A DNA stretch of 44,016 bases from Xanthoparmelia taractica (taxonomy: Eukaryota > Ascomycota > Lecanoromycetes > Lecanorales > Parmeliaceae), in contig JANQBS010000295.1 in the NCBI GenBank assembly GCA_033085395.1, positions 1 to 44,016 of the forward strand, in the 5' to 3' direction. The translations under genes and the position numbers were made by a program. This document shows, one piece after another, positions 12,150 through 24,845 of the stretch (the first letter of the stretch is position 1; each line of letters begins with the position of its first letter). The notes beneath the pieces are model-generated. The model ran no database searches. It was not told the DNA's origin and saw only the letters and a program-made list of their open reading frames with translations.

Positions 12150-13190
12150 TAAAAAAATGTTTTAAAAAAATATTCTAAGTTTTAATCTAATTTATTAAGA
12201 TTAGTAGAATTAATTTAATTCTATTTCTTAGTTATTTAAATAATAATATTAATAATATAAATAATCGTATTACTAATAGTTATTATTTCGATCTTCTAAC
12301 TTCTTTAATTAAAATACTTATTACTTATAATAACATATTTATTAATTAAGTTCTCTTTACAACACTCGATCTTAGTAAGATAGATCGTTCGTACTAGCTA
12401 GCGATTAATAAAATACGTTAGATTTAAGAAATTAATAAGCTTCGAATATAGATCGAAAATTCGAAAATTAAAATATTAAAAGTTATTAGTAATTTTAGTG
12501 GAATTTTAAACTTAAGATTATTATATATTAAGTAAAAACGTCTAAAGATAAGTAAGAAAATCCAGATTAAGCGAAAGAAAATACGCTATAATAGAATACT
12601 AAAATTAATAATAATTATTAGAAATAGTTAGACTATAATTTTAATAAGTTAAATAATCAATATTATATAATTCTTCTACTAACTTTATAAAAATTCAAAT
12701 ATATTATGGAAATTATAATTTAATATTCTCTTCTAAGTAGAAATTATATAAGTATTTATAGTTCGAATATTATTATAAAATATTATTTTCTTCGTTTAAA
12801 TCGTCGATAAATATATAAGCGAATATCGATACCGTTATTATAAAAATTATTTAATCTAATTGTAAGAATAAAGCTAGATTAGATATTAGTTTTAACTTTT
12901 ATAGCTAGAATTACGCGTATTTCTTACTACTATTCGTATTAAATATCGTTAAAAATAAGAAAGAATATATTAATTTAGAGATTAATATAATATTAATTAA
13001 TAAGTAATAACTTTTATCTTTTTTATCTAACGTAGAAATTAAAAAATAATAATATCTTATTTATATATTTAAGATCTTTATTTTATAATATATAGTATTA
13101 TTAAATTTATTTATTTATTTTAAATATATCTTCTAGATTTTTAAAAATATTTATTAATTATTTATTTATATACGTATCTACTTAAGCTAT
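12150..13190 (+). pseudogene. Gypsy I gag C-terminus and protease remnant
   Basis: The plus strand is collinear with the minus strand of Gypsy F from about 23030 down to about 22050. Shared blocks include atcgaaaattcgaaa near 12455, agcgaaagaaaatacgct near 12580, and the region entering the retropepsin domain at about 13000-13150. The homology to F fades at about 13190. The gag N-terminus is missing at the B junction. This fragment would have encoded the nucleic-acid-binding end of gag and the start of the aspartic protease, but it carries many stops. Confidence 0.6.
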
Positions 13191-14214
13191 AAAGAATAAT
13201 AACGAGCTATATCTAGATAATTATAATAAGAGAAATCTTTAGTAATATTATCGCTATAGAATAAAAACTCTTATTATTCTTCGCGATAAAAAAACTTTAA
13301 ACATATACACTTTAATATTATTTTAAGAGCTTTAAGATTAAATAATTATAACGCGTATTAAAAGATTTTCTATTATAAGAATATAAGAAAGAGATTTATA
13401 AGTTATAATAAGCTTTATTCTCTATAGAGCTACTCGCTCCCTAGCGAGTATTATTCTAAAAGATTTATTTATATTAATTATTTAATAGCGATCTTAATTT
13501 TCTTAAAAATAATAAATATCTTATATAAATTGTTTATTCTTATCGCTTTAATTAGTTTCTATCGCTAATTCTAAAATACTAAATAAAATATAAAGATATA
13601 TTTAATATTTCATTATCTTTAGTTATATAAATAGCTAATTATTTAAATATCTAAAATTTTATATAAATATAGAAACTATTCTAATTTAATCTTCTCTATT
13701 CGTAATTATATAAGAGCTAAGCTTTTAATCTTAATAAGATTTATATAAAGAATTTATTTATCGAATTATAAATTATCTTTTTAAGTCGAGATTCTTAATA
13801 TTTCTAAAATAACTATTTAATAGTGAGACTATATCTTATTTTAAGTTATATCTATTTAGACTTCGATAGTCTTTTTTAGCTTTCGCGTATATCGCTTTTA
13901 ATCTAATATTAAGATACTATTTTAATTGTCGAGTCTTAGAGATCTTAACGTCTATTATTCTTTCTTCTTAATTAAGATTTTAAGAATTACTCGTTTATAG
14001 CCTCTTCTTAAATATAATCTTTTTCGAATATACGCGTTATCTTTTCTTATTATCGAATAGATTTCGCGAAAGGCTTAATTTCGAAGAATTACTTAATTTA
14101 GAATAACTTATAGCGAAGAAATATCCGCCTCTGCCTTAAATACTCTAATACTAATAGCTCGATAGTCGTTAATAATTTATCTAAGATAGATGTTCTAAAT
14201 TACTTCTAATTATT
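13190..14214. other. Segment of Gypsy I not matching F or G
   Basis: Where F and G have the end of protease and the front of reverse transcriptase, this element has about 1 kb that I cannot align with them or assign to a domain. It is AT-rich but less so near 13430 and 13980-14160. It may be a diverged variant, an inserted degraded element, or a rearrangement. No function is proposed. Confidence 0.4.
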
Positions 14215-14455
14215 TATATGATTTCAGCGAGATTCTCGCAACCCCTAAGATATGTATTACGAGACTACTGCGTACGTGATTGCTAATTATATTATTGCAC
14301 TGTACACTTGATGTGTCTTATTTAAAATGACTCCCCACGTGGAACCCGCAGTCTTACTTAATGCGAGGCACTGTGTGGTTAGCTTAGACCGTACCTCCCT
14401 GATATGCGGTCCCCAGCGGAGTTTGCCATCGATATGTAGCCCTAGGAATATCTAC
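14215..14455. other. GC-rich, RIP-spared insert inside Gypsy I
   Basis: About 240 bp with near-balanced base composition and many CA dinucleotides, lying in AT-rich DNA just upstream of the RT active site. The 8-bp direct repeat gatatgta at 14249-14256 and 14431-14438 brackets 174 bp, which could be a target duplication or chance. I see no open frame of note, no tRNA-like fold I can support, and no match elsewhere in the window. Confidence 0.6.
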
Positions 14456-17030
14456 GTATAAAGAAGAATTAATTATATTTTAAGAGCTCTTAGAGACTTC
14501 GTAAAGATCTATATTAATAATATTATTATTAATTTTAAAAGTTTCTCTAAGTATATCTATTACTTAAGAAGACTTTTTTAATTTTTAATTTAATTTAATA
14601 TTAAAATTATCTCTAAAAAGATCTTTTTAAAATATTTAAATATTTATTTATTTAATCGATATATTAATTTCTTTAAAATAATTAATTATAATAGATAATA
14701 AACTTAAAGCGATTATTAAGCTAAATTATCTTATAATTCGAAATAATTATTTTAATCTAATAGATTATCTTTATAACTTAATTTATTATTACGCTTAATT
14801 AGCTATATTTTTATAGAATCTTAAAATAAATTTTTTAAAAGACGTCTTTTTAAAAGATAATTCTCGTTATATTTACTTTAGTTATCTTAAATTACCTTTA
14901 TTAAGTAAAACGAAGAAAGTTAATTTTAATAGCTTATAATTTATTCTATCTTAATCTTTTATAGTTATTAATTAAGATTCTAATAAATTAATTTAAATAA
15001 ATATAGATACTTTCAAAGAATTTAACTTTAAAGTATAAGTCTTTTATATTAGCGAAGAATTTAATTCTAATCTAAATAATTATATTTCTATCTCGAGAAT
15101 TAATTTAGACTAAATATAATTATTAATCTATAGAGCTAGAAGTAATAGACATTATCTAGATACTTAAGGAAATAAGATATCTAATAGACTTATCGAAATA
15201 TGTTATAATTATTTAAATAGATTATTCTATTATTCTAAATATTATAAGATAATTATTAAATATCTTAATAAATTATATTATAAGAATAAATATTCGTTCT
15301 ATTAGAACTTTCTAGTCTCTTAAATAATTTCGATTTAATATTTAATATAAGTAAAAAAAAGTATATTATTCTAGATATATTTTTAAGACTTATAAGTATT
15401 AATAAATTATCTCTTTCTAACGAGTATAATAAATTAGATACTCTCTTTACTACTATACTTATAAAGATAAATTCTTCGTTTCTTAAAAATCTAAAAGAAG
15501 ATTATAAAATAAATTTATTTTATATTAAAATTTCTATTTTAATAACTAAGAATAAGAATATTAACGAGAACCTTATTAGTCTTTTTTTTATTTATAGTAA
15601 ATATATCGATAATATTGCATAGAAATATTAAAATCTCTTCTTTTATATTAGTAAAGTTATTAATATATAATATCTTTATATGTTTACAAGTATAATTAAA
15701 ATCGTTCTAGAAATCGCTTATAAAGATAATTATTTAGAATTTAAAGGATCTTACGAAAAGCGAATATTTTATTAACATATTTATAGATTAATAAAATATT
15801 TTCGATGGTTTATTAGATTTTACTCTTAATATCTTATTTTATAAATATATAGATATCGCTCTTATAACTCTCTATAGCGAAGGATTGTAAGAGTTTTCAC
15901 CCTATAGCGACAATGTTACTAATCGAGTCTTTATTAATATCATTTTAAACGCTTATTCTAGATTTTATTTTAATATTTTTAAAATTAATAAATAGAGACT
16001 TCGATTCGATTTTTTTTATAATAGATAAGTTTATAAAAAAGATAACTTTTATATCTAATAAAAAGAACTATTCTATCGCTTATTGAACTACTATATTATT
16101 TAATAGATTTAATATTATAGATTTAAAATTTCGAAGATTTTACTTATAGATTATAATAGAAAGTTTCTTTCTAAGTTTTAATCGAAGCTCTTTCAAAGGC
16201 TTAAGGTAAATTTACTTTATTCGATTATCTATTATTTCTAAACGAATAGAAGTAGCGAAAGAACTAAATAACGAAGATAATTATATAATTCTATCTCTAT
16301 ACTATATAAAACTCTACTCTTTAGTCGTCTATTCTTCTATAAATATAAGCTCTATCTAATAATTCGATCTTAATTATAATTAATAATAAAATTTCTAATA
16401 AATTTACTTACGAATTTAAATCTAATAGACTACTCGATCTACTTAAGAAGTTACTATATTATTATTATAGTCTATTGTTACTCGTATTTAGATAATAAAT
16501 ATTATTATATTTACATAGATAAATTAAAAATACTACTATAATCGAAAGTATTAATTAATATTTCTTAAGTAAGGCGATTAGATTTATCTACGTCTATATA
16601 AGAACTATTCTATCCATATTATTAATACTACTATTATTATTATTAAGCTATCTTTAATAGTATATCGATTTTTTTCAAATACTTAAGAAAGTCGATAAAT
16701 AAGTCTATAAACCAGCTATTTCGAGATATTAAAATATATACTCGATCTTTAATATTATCTAACTAAAGTCTATTTCTATATCTAGCTTTAATTTATAAAA
16801 TCGTTCTATTTCTAATTAGTCTAATAGTATATATATAAAAGAGAATACTAATAAATATAAGTCTTAGAAAGTTAAACGTATTCTTAATAAGCGAATTATT
16901 CGTAAGAGTAGAGATTTTACTACGTAGTATCTTACTAGATAGCTCGGCCACGGGTCTAAGTATAATTAATAATATAATATAGAAGATCTTGTTAACTTTA
17001 ATAAATTAGTATGATAATACGAGTATACTA
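14456..17030 (+). pseudogene. Gypsy I pol remnant: RT end, RNase H, integrase, chromodomain
   Basis: The RT palm box YVDD is now YINN at 14510-14524, within IYINNIIINFKSFSKY, and is followed by the RT connection. RNase H shows ELIQTKYNY, stop, SIEQEVIDII at about 15090-15150 (family AEYNYWPTELEVAGLV). Integrase shows the region of the YHPQTDGSSERTN motif at about 16228-16260 (ERTN with RIP stops), followed by FYLY. The chromodomain lies at about 16870-17010: KVKRILNKRIIRKSRDFTT, stop, YLTR, stop, LGHGSKYN, then YNIEDLVN, matching the chromodomain pattern YLVRWLGYG. These would be the enzymes for reverse transcription, integration and chromatin targeting. It is inactive because of stops and the missing RT front. 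Confidence 0.75.
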
Positions 17031-17569
17031 TTATTATTACTAATACTATTTAACGTACGGTATATTACTATATTTCAACTTAAAAAAGAGCGTTTGAAAA
17101 AGTATACTAATTCGACTTAAATAAAAGCGTTTATAAATCGTATATCTCGATACTAGTACTAGAAATATTCGAAAAACACACTTAATATTATAGTACTTAC
17201 ACTAGATCTACTTACCTCACAGTCGTATCTAAATGACTTAACGAGTTTTATCGCCCGGACTATATATCCCTTAACTCGATAGCGTTTATATAGTTTATTA
17301 GAGAAATATTAATTATAGTTATTATTATTATAAAATTAATATTATAATACTATATATCTTTAGTCGCTAATATAATCTTACTATTACTAGTTTTCTAGTA
17401 ATTTATCGCTAGTTATAGTATATTACTACTAACGAAATTCGTCTAAAATCCGTCTATTAAATAATAAGAATATTAATTACTTTAAAGTACGATATAATTT
17501 AATATATAGAATACTAGTAAATTATATATAAGCGAGATTACTTATTTTCTTTTATTTATTATAGAATAT
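17031..17569 (+). other. 3' untranslated region of Gypsy I
   Basis: Non-coding DNA between chromodomain and 3' LTR. It aligns with the 3' region of Gypsy F read on its minus strand, for example aaatgacttaacgag at 17232 and taagcgagat at 17529. No gene is seen. Confidence 0.6.
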
Positions 17570-17651
17570 TATTACGATTAATATATATATTTTCTATTTA
17601 GTAAATAATTTTATTAAATTCTTAGAAATCGCGATTAGAAAGATCGGGGAG
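17570..17651 (+). repeat. 3' LTR of Gypsy I, first part
   Basis: It starts at tattacgat, equivalent to the tgtcacggt LTR start of F and G read on the minus strand, and runs to gaaagatcggggag, where Gypsy F is inserted. The second part is at 24846-24898. Unlike the F and G LTRs, this one is strongly mutated. Confidence 0.7.
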
Positions 17652-17814
17652 TGTCATGGAAAAAGGTCTGGGATTGATGGTTTTAAAAGTTGTTGAATTC
17701 TAAGGGCCGCAGTGGCGGAGATCTGCTGGGGAAACTAATACAAATTTGGCCTAGCCTGCCCGATCTTTCCCCGATCTTTCCGAAATGCCTTTGATATATA
17801 GAAATATCGTGATA
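17652..17814 (-). repeat. 3' LTR of Gypsy F
   Basis: 163 bp, tgtcatgg...atcgtgata in plus orientation. The core at about 17695-17765 is GC-rich and identical to the right LTR, including several CA dinucleotides that RIP normally removes. Confidence 0.92.
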
Positions 17815-18317
17815 ATATCTCATAATAGCAAAGAAAAAATAAGCGATCTCGCTTGCTTAGATATTGCTACTTTGTTATTTTTATTAGCGAATTCGTATTG
17901 GTGATAAACTACTAGAGTATTAATAATAGTAAAATTATATTGGCGGCTGAAAGCATATAGTATAGAGATAGTTAGAATATCACAATAATTAATATAATAC
18001 ATATTATAATTATTGATTAATATCTTCCTTCAATAATTACATAAACGCTATCGAGTAGAGGGAAATAATTCTCGATTAGTAATACTCGTTAAGTCGTTTA
18101 AATATAGCGATAAGATAAGTAGATATAATGTGAGTGCCATAAGAATATAGTATTTGCTATAATATTAAATGTGATTTTTAAATGCTATTAGTATTGGTGC
18201 TGAGATATTCGACTTACAAATTCTTTTGTTGAGTCTTTTAAGTATGTTTTCTAAACTTGCGAAGATATCTTAAATAATATTAGCAATAGCGATTATATTC
18301 TTATATTATTATATTAA
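17815..18317 (-). other. 3' untranslated region of Gypsy F with conserved palindrome
   Basis: Non-coding DNA between the chromodomain end and the 3' LTR. Close to the LTR at 17841-17854 lies the palindrome aagcgatctcgctt. Equivalents are found at the same place in G (34390-34403) and H (26663-26680). The 60-codon open frame here is not conserved in G and is regarded as spurious. Confidence 0.6.
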
Positions 18318-21300
18318 GTCATCGGAGTTGGTGAGATCTTTGACGTTATATCATTAATTATATTTAGACTTATATCTTAATCATCTAATAAGATACTACG
18401 TGGCATAATCTCTGCCTTTTCGAATGACTCGCTTATTAAGAATTCGCTCTACTTCCCAGGACTTATACTTATCTATATTCCCTTTTATATATATATTATC
18501 TAACTAATTAGAGATAAGACGATCATACGAATTAGAGCTAGGAGCAGGGGTAGGCTCTAGTTGGGCAATATTGAAAATCGAATATATATTTTAATGCCCT
18601 GAGATAGCTAATTTATAGGTCTATTTATTAATCTTCTATAGTATTTCGAAAGAATCGATATACTACTAAGATAGCTTAATAGTGATAATCGCAGTGATAG
18701 AGATGAAATAGTCTTTATGTAATCGTAAATAAGTCTAATCGCTCTACTTAAGAAATATTAATTAATGCTTTCTATTATAGTAATATTTTTGATTTATCTA
18801 AGCAAATAAAATAATATTAGCTATCTAAATATGGGCGACGATAGACTATAATAGAGATACTTCTCTGAGTAGATCAAGTGATCTATTGAATTGAAATTCG
18901 TAAGTTAGTTTATTAAGAGTTTTATTATTAATCGTAGTTGAGATCGAGTTATTAAATAGAGCTTATATTCGCGAGAGAACTAACGGCTAGAGAGCGGGAT
19001 TCTATATAATATATAGGTAGAATCGTAGTGCTATCTCCGCTATTTAATTAGTTCTCTCGCTACTTTTATTCGTTTAAGAATAATAAATAATCAAATAAAG
19101 TAATTTTATTTCGAGTTTTTTAAAGAGCTTCGATTAAAGCTTAGAGAGAAACTTTCTATTACGATTCATAAGTAAAATTATTAAGATTCTTTAGTCTATA
19201 ATATCAAGTCTATTAAATAATATAATAGCTTATTAAGCGGCGAAGTAGTTCTTTTTATTAGACACGAAAGTTATTTTCTTTATAAATTTATCTATTATAG
19301 AAAGAATAGTATCGAATTTTTTATTTATTAATTTTAGAAGTATTAAAATAAAATTTAAAGTAAATGTATAAAACGATACTAGCGGAGACTCGATTAACTA
19401 TAGAAAGTTATAGGGGCGATATCGACGTATCTGAAGAATAAGATATTGAGAATAGAATCTAATGTACTGTCGAAGATATTTAATTAATTTATATATATAT
19501 TAGATATTCGAATTCTCTTATAAGATCTCTCAAATCTTCAATAATTATCTTTATAAGCTATTTCAAGAACGGTTTTAATTATGCTTTAAGATATATAAAG
19601 ACGCTACACGTCGATAAGCTTACTAATATAAAAGAAAAGATTTTGATATTTTAATATAATATTTTCTATATATCTATCACGAATAAAAGAAAAATTAATA
19701 ACGTTCTCATTAATATTTTTATTCTTAGCTATTAAAGTAGAGATTTTAACGTAGAATAGATCTATCTTATAGCTATCTTCGAGGTCTTTAAGGAAAATAG
19801 AACTTATTTTTATAAGTATAATAATAAAGAGAGTACCTAGCTTATTATACTTATTAGAAAGAAGTATATTATTAGCACTTATAAGTCTTGAAAGTATATC
19901 GGGAACGATATACTCTTTTTTAGACTTATGTTAAATATTAAGATAAAATTATCTAAGAAATTAAAAAGCTCTAATAAGACGAACGTTTATTCTTATAATA
20001 AAATTCGTTAAAGTAATCAATAATTATTTTATAATATTCAGAATAATAGAATAATTTATTTAAATAATAGTAATATACTTCGAAGAGTCTATTAGATATC
20101 TTATTTTCTTAAATACTTAGACGAAGCTTATTACTTCTAGCTCTATTAGTTAGTAGTTCTTCTTAGTCTAAATCAATTCTCGAAATAAAAATATAATTAT
20201 TTAAATTGTAGTGCGAGAAGGTTATTTATTCGAATTAACTTCTTCGTTAATATAAAAGACTTATACTTCGAAATCGAATTCTTTTAAAGTATTTAAATCT
20301 ATTTAAATTAATTTATTAAGATCGTAATAAATAAGCATAGAAGATTAAGATAATGCTATTTATAGGCTATTAAAACTCGCTTATTTTAACTTAGTTGATA
20401 AAAATAATTTAAAGCGTAATAAATAGATATAATAAGAATTATCTTTAAACGAAGCTTCTTTTAAAAGCCTTATCTTGAGATTCTATAAAGATATTATAAG
20501 CTATATATAATAATGAATCGAGCTACGGAGATAGTCTATAAGATTAAGATAATGCTCTAAATCTTTAAGAGTTGCGAGATAATTTAGCTTAATAATCGCT
20601 TTGAATTTATTATCTATAGTAGTTATTTTTAAAGAATTAATATATCGATTAAGTAGATTAATATTTAAGTATTTTAGAAAGGTTTTTTTAGAGACGATTA
20701 AAATGTTATACTTAATTAGAAGTTGGAAAAGTCTTTTCAAGTAATAGATATACTCGGAGAAACTTTTAGAATTAATAATAATATTATTAATATAGGCTTA
20801 TACGAATTTAAGAGCTCTTAGAATATGATTAATTCTTCTTTGTACGTAGGCAATTGAGTTTATGTATTCCATGATTGAAACATTAAATATTTTCTACTCT
20901 CGGTGCGTGACTACTATAAGCATATATCGAAAATTAAGATATATAAGCCATTGATAGAAGAATAATACTACATTTAGTATAGTTAGATGAATGCAATTAA
21001 GTAGCTTTAAGATAATATCTAATTAAAGAGACACGAGATAAACGTCTAATATAATAAGATCGTTTAGATCTCGAATATTAATTATAGCTCTACTCTTTCT
21101 TTTATTATTTAATAGAGTTTTCTAAATAACGAAGATAAAACAGTTAAACGAAGTTAACTATTTAATATATTTTAGACGATCTTGCTGCTATAGAGCATTA
21201 AAGATTTTATTAATTATTACCTTATCTATTAGTTTAAGAGAATAGATCTTCGCTCTCTTATTATTAAATAGTCTTAATTATTAGTTATTTCGTAGAGAAA

Positions 21301-22400
21301 GCTTTATTTATTTATCTTATAATACTTTAATAAAATCTTTATTCTTTTAGAGAAATAAAAATTTATTAACTAAGTTAATTAATTACTACTTTTTTAACTT
21401 ATTTTTATAAATTATTATATTATTAGAAAGCTTTAATTCGATTATTTATATAGAGATATTAATCGAAATATAATTAATTAAAGACGAGAAACTATTAATT
21501 AAACTTATCGATATAATAGTCGCAAAAATAACTATTTTCTTCACTTAATTTATTGATTTCGAGTGCTTTTCGAGCTTAATTAAAGGCGTTTCTATATTAA
21601 TAAAGAAGACGTTTTCGTAATCGACTTCTCGTAGCGTTTTTAAATATAATTTCTTAGAAACTTATATAGCATAATTAGTCTTATTTTTGACTATTATATT
21701 AGCAATGTTGATATTAATTATATATGTATATATAATTAGATTATGCTACTTTATAGGTTCGAAAATAAAGTCTCTATTAAATAGATTCTTAGGCGTTATA
21801 ATAGATAGAATTTACTAAGCTCGAGAGGAAATTATAAGTGCTTTTTATATTCGAATTAATCGTTTTATATATTAATTAACGTTATAAGTTATAATTTTAA
21901 TAATAATATTATAACTGTTAATACGAGCCTCGTTTCTACTTATATTAAGTATAATCTTCTTCGATTCTATAATATTATTTCTTATTAATAGATTTATCTT
22001 TAAATTATTAATTAGATAAATCTCTTTCACAATATAAGTAAGAGTCGTATTATTATTTCTTTTAAGATTTGAAAGATATATTAAAATAAGTATATATTTA
22101 TCGATATTATATATTATAGAATTAAGTTCTTTAACACGTAGAGAAGATAATATTTTTCTAATTTTCACATTAAGAAGAAGAGATAAAAGCCATTACTTAT
22201 CGGCCAATATCACGCTAATTTCTAAATTAATACATTCTTTCTTATTCTTAGCTATATTTGATATAAATTATAATAAAATATAAGTATAATTTTAGTTACG
22301 AAAGCTAAAATTAGTGTCTAATTTAGTCTTATCCTTGGAGTTGAATTAAATAATTTCTATAGCAAAAGTATCGATATTCGTTTATATATTTATTAATAAT
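18318..22400 (-). pseudogene. Gypsy F pol remnant (protease, RT, RNase H, integrase, chromodomain)
   Basis: The retropepsin part is an open stretch at 21872-22168 with IYLINNLKINLLIRNNII, the family pattern YLVxxLKxxxLIGNDIIG. RT shows YINNIIINSKSFSEY with the mutated YVDD box at 20780-20794. An open stretch at 20501-20740 follows with KKTFLKYLNINLLNRYINS and NLIDYLRSSIHYYI, the RT connection typical of Ty3/Gypsy. Integrase shows SSERTN at about 19046-19063 followed by IAEIALRFYLY. The chromodomain lies at 18318-18470: SWEVERILNKRVIRKGRDY, then YLIR. All key domains are present but catalytic Asp residues and many Gln/Trp codons are lost, so it is inactive. Confidence 0.82.
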
Positions 22401-22599
22401 TTAGACGTAGAAAGTGGTTTAGAATAATATTCGACTTATAAATGTTTATATAATTTTGACTTGAAAGAGAAAGTCAAATTATAATTTCTATAGTACGTTT
22501 AAATATCGATAAATTCAGCAAAAGAATTATTATAATATGGATTATTTAATTTATTAAAATTATGATTTAATTGCTCTTAATAGTCGTCAATTTTAGTAT

Positions 22600-24200
22600 T
22601 CTATTAAAGCGTATTTTCTTTCGCTTGACTAGGATTCTCTTGCTTATTTTTAGTCGCTTCTACTTAATAAGTAATAATCTTAAATTTAAAATTCTACTAA
22701 AATTATTAATAATTTCCGAGATTATTTAGGCTTTCGAATTTTCGATCTGCTTAATCGAATTAATTCGTTTGTGGTAGTCGATTCGTTAAATCTAACGTGT
22801 TTTACTACCCTTTAGCCTGCATAAAAGGCCTTTAATTCGCTTGCTATAGCCGCGGATCATAGCGAGAATTTAATTAATAGCCGTATTGCTGAGGGCGGTA
22901 AGTATTTTAATTAAAGGAGTTAGAAGGTCGAAATAATTATTACTAACGATATAACTATTCGTATTACTATTACTGCTAATTAAATGGCTGAGAATTCTAT
23001 TAATCTTAACGAATTAAATTAAAAGCTAGATTTGAAAGGCTTTGCTGAAATGCAGTAGAGGCATTTCGATAGATATTCCCACGTTGATTCTGCTAATTCT
23101 AATGCTAATTTTGAGATCTTTGAGCGAATATTTAATATTGCTATTAACGAGTATATAACTCAAATCAAGCTACTTTCTTCATGTTAAGTATTTGAATAAA
23201 GCTTGCTATAGTAGTAGCTACATTTGATGAATTAACAAAAATACGTAATTTCGGCATAATTCCCTAATAGGCAAATGTTAACTAATTTTAAATACTATTA
23301 ATATTAATTAATTTTATATATCTTACTACTGCTTGTATATAGCTAGTAGACTCTCATCGAGAACAAGTATTTATTAATATATACTTCTCTGTAGTTAGAT
23401 TTAAGAGTGTTATTCTTAATAACTCCTTAAATCTTATAGAGAGAGCTCTACATTATTCTTTTACTTCACTATCTTCTACACGAAGGTCTCTCCGCTTTAG
23501 ATTTGATAGCTCTAAGATATATTAAGCAAGTATAGAATCACAAAAATAAGTATTTATATTAATACGAACTATAGCTTCTTCTTTTATAGTTATCAAATCA
23601 TAAATTCTTTTAACAAATAGAATCACACTACGATAATACACGTTCTTTTTAATAGTTATAATCTTATTTTCTTCGTAAGACTTATCTAGAAAAAAATTGA
23701 AATAGCTTAATTCTATAGCATTTTATTTGCTATTAGAACTTGCTATAATTACACTTATAGTAATAGATTCGGGCTCTTTAGATAAGCCTTATTCTCTTCT
23801 TAATTTAGTAGGTAATTATAAATTATTAATAATATTTGTAACGGCGGAGTTGATAGTATTATTAATTATATCTTATAATTGTTGGGCTATAAAATTAATA
23901 GTTATCTTCGATGTAGTTTAACTTAATTATCTAGAAGAAGTGCTTGAATTTTTATTTAAATTAATAATATCTATAGTAATAGAATTCTCACGAATTACTG
24001 GTGGCGATAATAATATAGAATTATTTGATGGAGAATTACGATTATTGTTAGCGAAATTATTATTAATATTAGTAGAATTATTAATATTAATATTAATAGA
24101 ATTAGTATTAGAATTATTACTAGTTAATAACGAATTAGATATATTTTTAATAAAAGAAGAACTAAAGAGTAAGCTTCTAAGAGATTAAGTAATTTACTTA
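22600..24200 (-). pseudogene. Gypsy F gag remnant
   Basis: The minus strand carries a Ser/Asn-rich low-complexity N-terminal part at about 23950-24130 (runs of aattattaat-type codons), then LSYFNFFLDKSYEENKI and YYRSVILFVKRIYDL at about 23600-23700. These match the fungal Gypsy gag pattern of a DKSYGEGE segment followed by YYRxVxLFVxRI. The C-terminal part at 22640-22760 leads into the pol region. Plus-strand open frames at 23727-24188 are antisense shadows of this gene. The product would form the particle shell. It has in-frame stops. Confidence 0.65.
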
Positions 24201-24677
24201 AAACGCCGAATAGATTTATAAAAAGTAGGTTTATTAACGGCTTAGTTAAATGGCTAATGATCTTGAATTAAGAAATAAGTAGTTATTCTTAATGAATTAA
24301 TAGTAGAATTAATTAGCCTAGTAGACCTAAGAGTGTTGAACGTGAGATGCTTATAAATCTTCTTAATATCGTTAGATATTAAATTAGCGTATTTGTAATT
24401 AATAATAATAAATTCTTAAATATTAAATGCGAGACTAAGTATTTATTTATCTATTAAAGTAGTTAGCGTTAATTTATAAAGCTAAATTAATAAAAGAAGT
24501 AAAAATAAGAGGCTTTTAATAGATAAAGAGTAGAGAAAAAGATTAATAAGATCTTACTAATTCAATAGCTTACTTATTTAATAAATTCGATAACGATAAG
24601 TGAGCTATATTAATGAAGAACTTCTTCTAAACGATTCGATAGTTATTTAATATCGAAATTAAGCGTTGCTATTATAT
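24200..24677 (-). other. 5' leader and primer-binding site of Gypsy F
   Basis: Non-coding leader between gag and the 5' LTR. At its edge (24662-24677) the minus strand reads taatagcaacgctt, the RIP-altered form of tggtagcaacgctt seen intact in G. It is therefore a tRNA primer-binding site starting with TGG. Confidence 0.6.
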
Positions 24678-24840
24678 TGTTATGGAAAAAGGTCTAGGAT
24701 TAATAGTTTTAAAAGTTATTAAATTCTAAGGGCCGCAGTGGCGGAGATCTGCTGGGGAAACTAATACAAATTTGGCCTAGCCTGCCCGATCCTTCCCCGA
24801 TCTTCCCGAAATGCCTTTGGTATACAGAAATACCGTGACA
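24678..24840 (-). repeat. 5' LTR of Gypsy F
   Basis: 163 bp, tgttatgg...accgtgaca. It differs from the left LTR almost only outside the roughly 70-bp core and mostly by RIP-type transitions (tgtcatgg to tgttatgg). Confidence 0.92.
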
Positions 24841-24845
24841 GGGAG

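Larger units (their letters stand above)
12115..17651 (+). mobile_element. Ty3/Gypsy chromodomain element I, 5'-truncated, 3' LTR split by F
   Basis: A plus-strand element of the same broad family as F and G. It starts abruptly inside gag next to the Copia B LTR, continues through protease, RT, RNase H, integrase and chromodomain, and ends in a 3' LTR at 17570-17651. Gypsy F is inserted inside that LTR, and the remainder is at 24846-24898. The stretch 13190-14455 does not align by eye with F or G and includes a GC-rich insert. All frames are broken by RIP-type stops. Confidence 0.75.
17652..24840 (-). mobile_element. Ty3/Gypsy chromodomain element F, complete
   Basis: A full-length minus-strand element of 7189 bp with 163-bp LTRs at 17652-17814 and 24678-24840. 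LTR ends are tgtca...tgaca in intact form, and the target duplication is gggag (17647-17651 and 24841-24845). Coding order on the minus strand is gag, protease, RT, RNase H, integrase, chromodomain. It is inserted inside the 3' LTR of Gypsy I: joining the flanks restores gatcggggagactaagc, which aligns with this family's LTR. Gypsy G is a close relative. The interior is heavily RIP-mutated while the LTR cores are almost untouched. Confidence 0.92.

Noticed and set aside
14377..14430. Possible tRNA-derived promoter (gtggttagcttagacc) suggesting a SINE in the GC-rich island
   Set aside because: I could not find a matching B box or a tRNA fold, so the resemblance is too weak to call.
17820..18002. 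60-codon open frame near the 3' LTR of Gypsy F
   Set aside because: It lies in the 3' untranslated region, is not conserved in Gypsy G at the same place, and has no recognisable domain.
23727..24188. Two plus-strand open frames rich in Leu/Ile
   Set aside because: They are antisense to the gag gene of Gypsy F. Long frames arise here from Asn/Ser-rich codons on the other strand, and the equivalent frame in G (40663-40878) shows the same thing.
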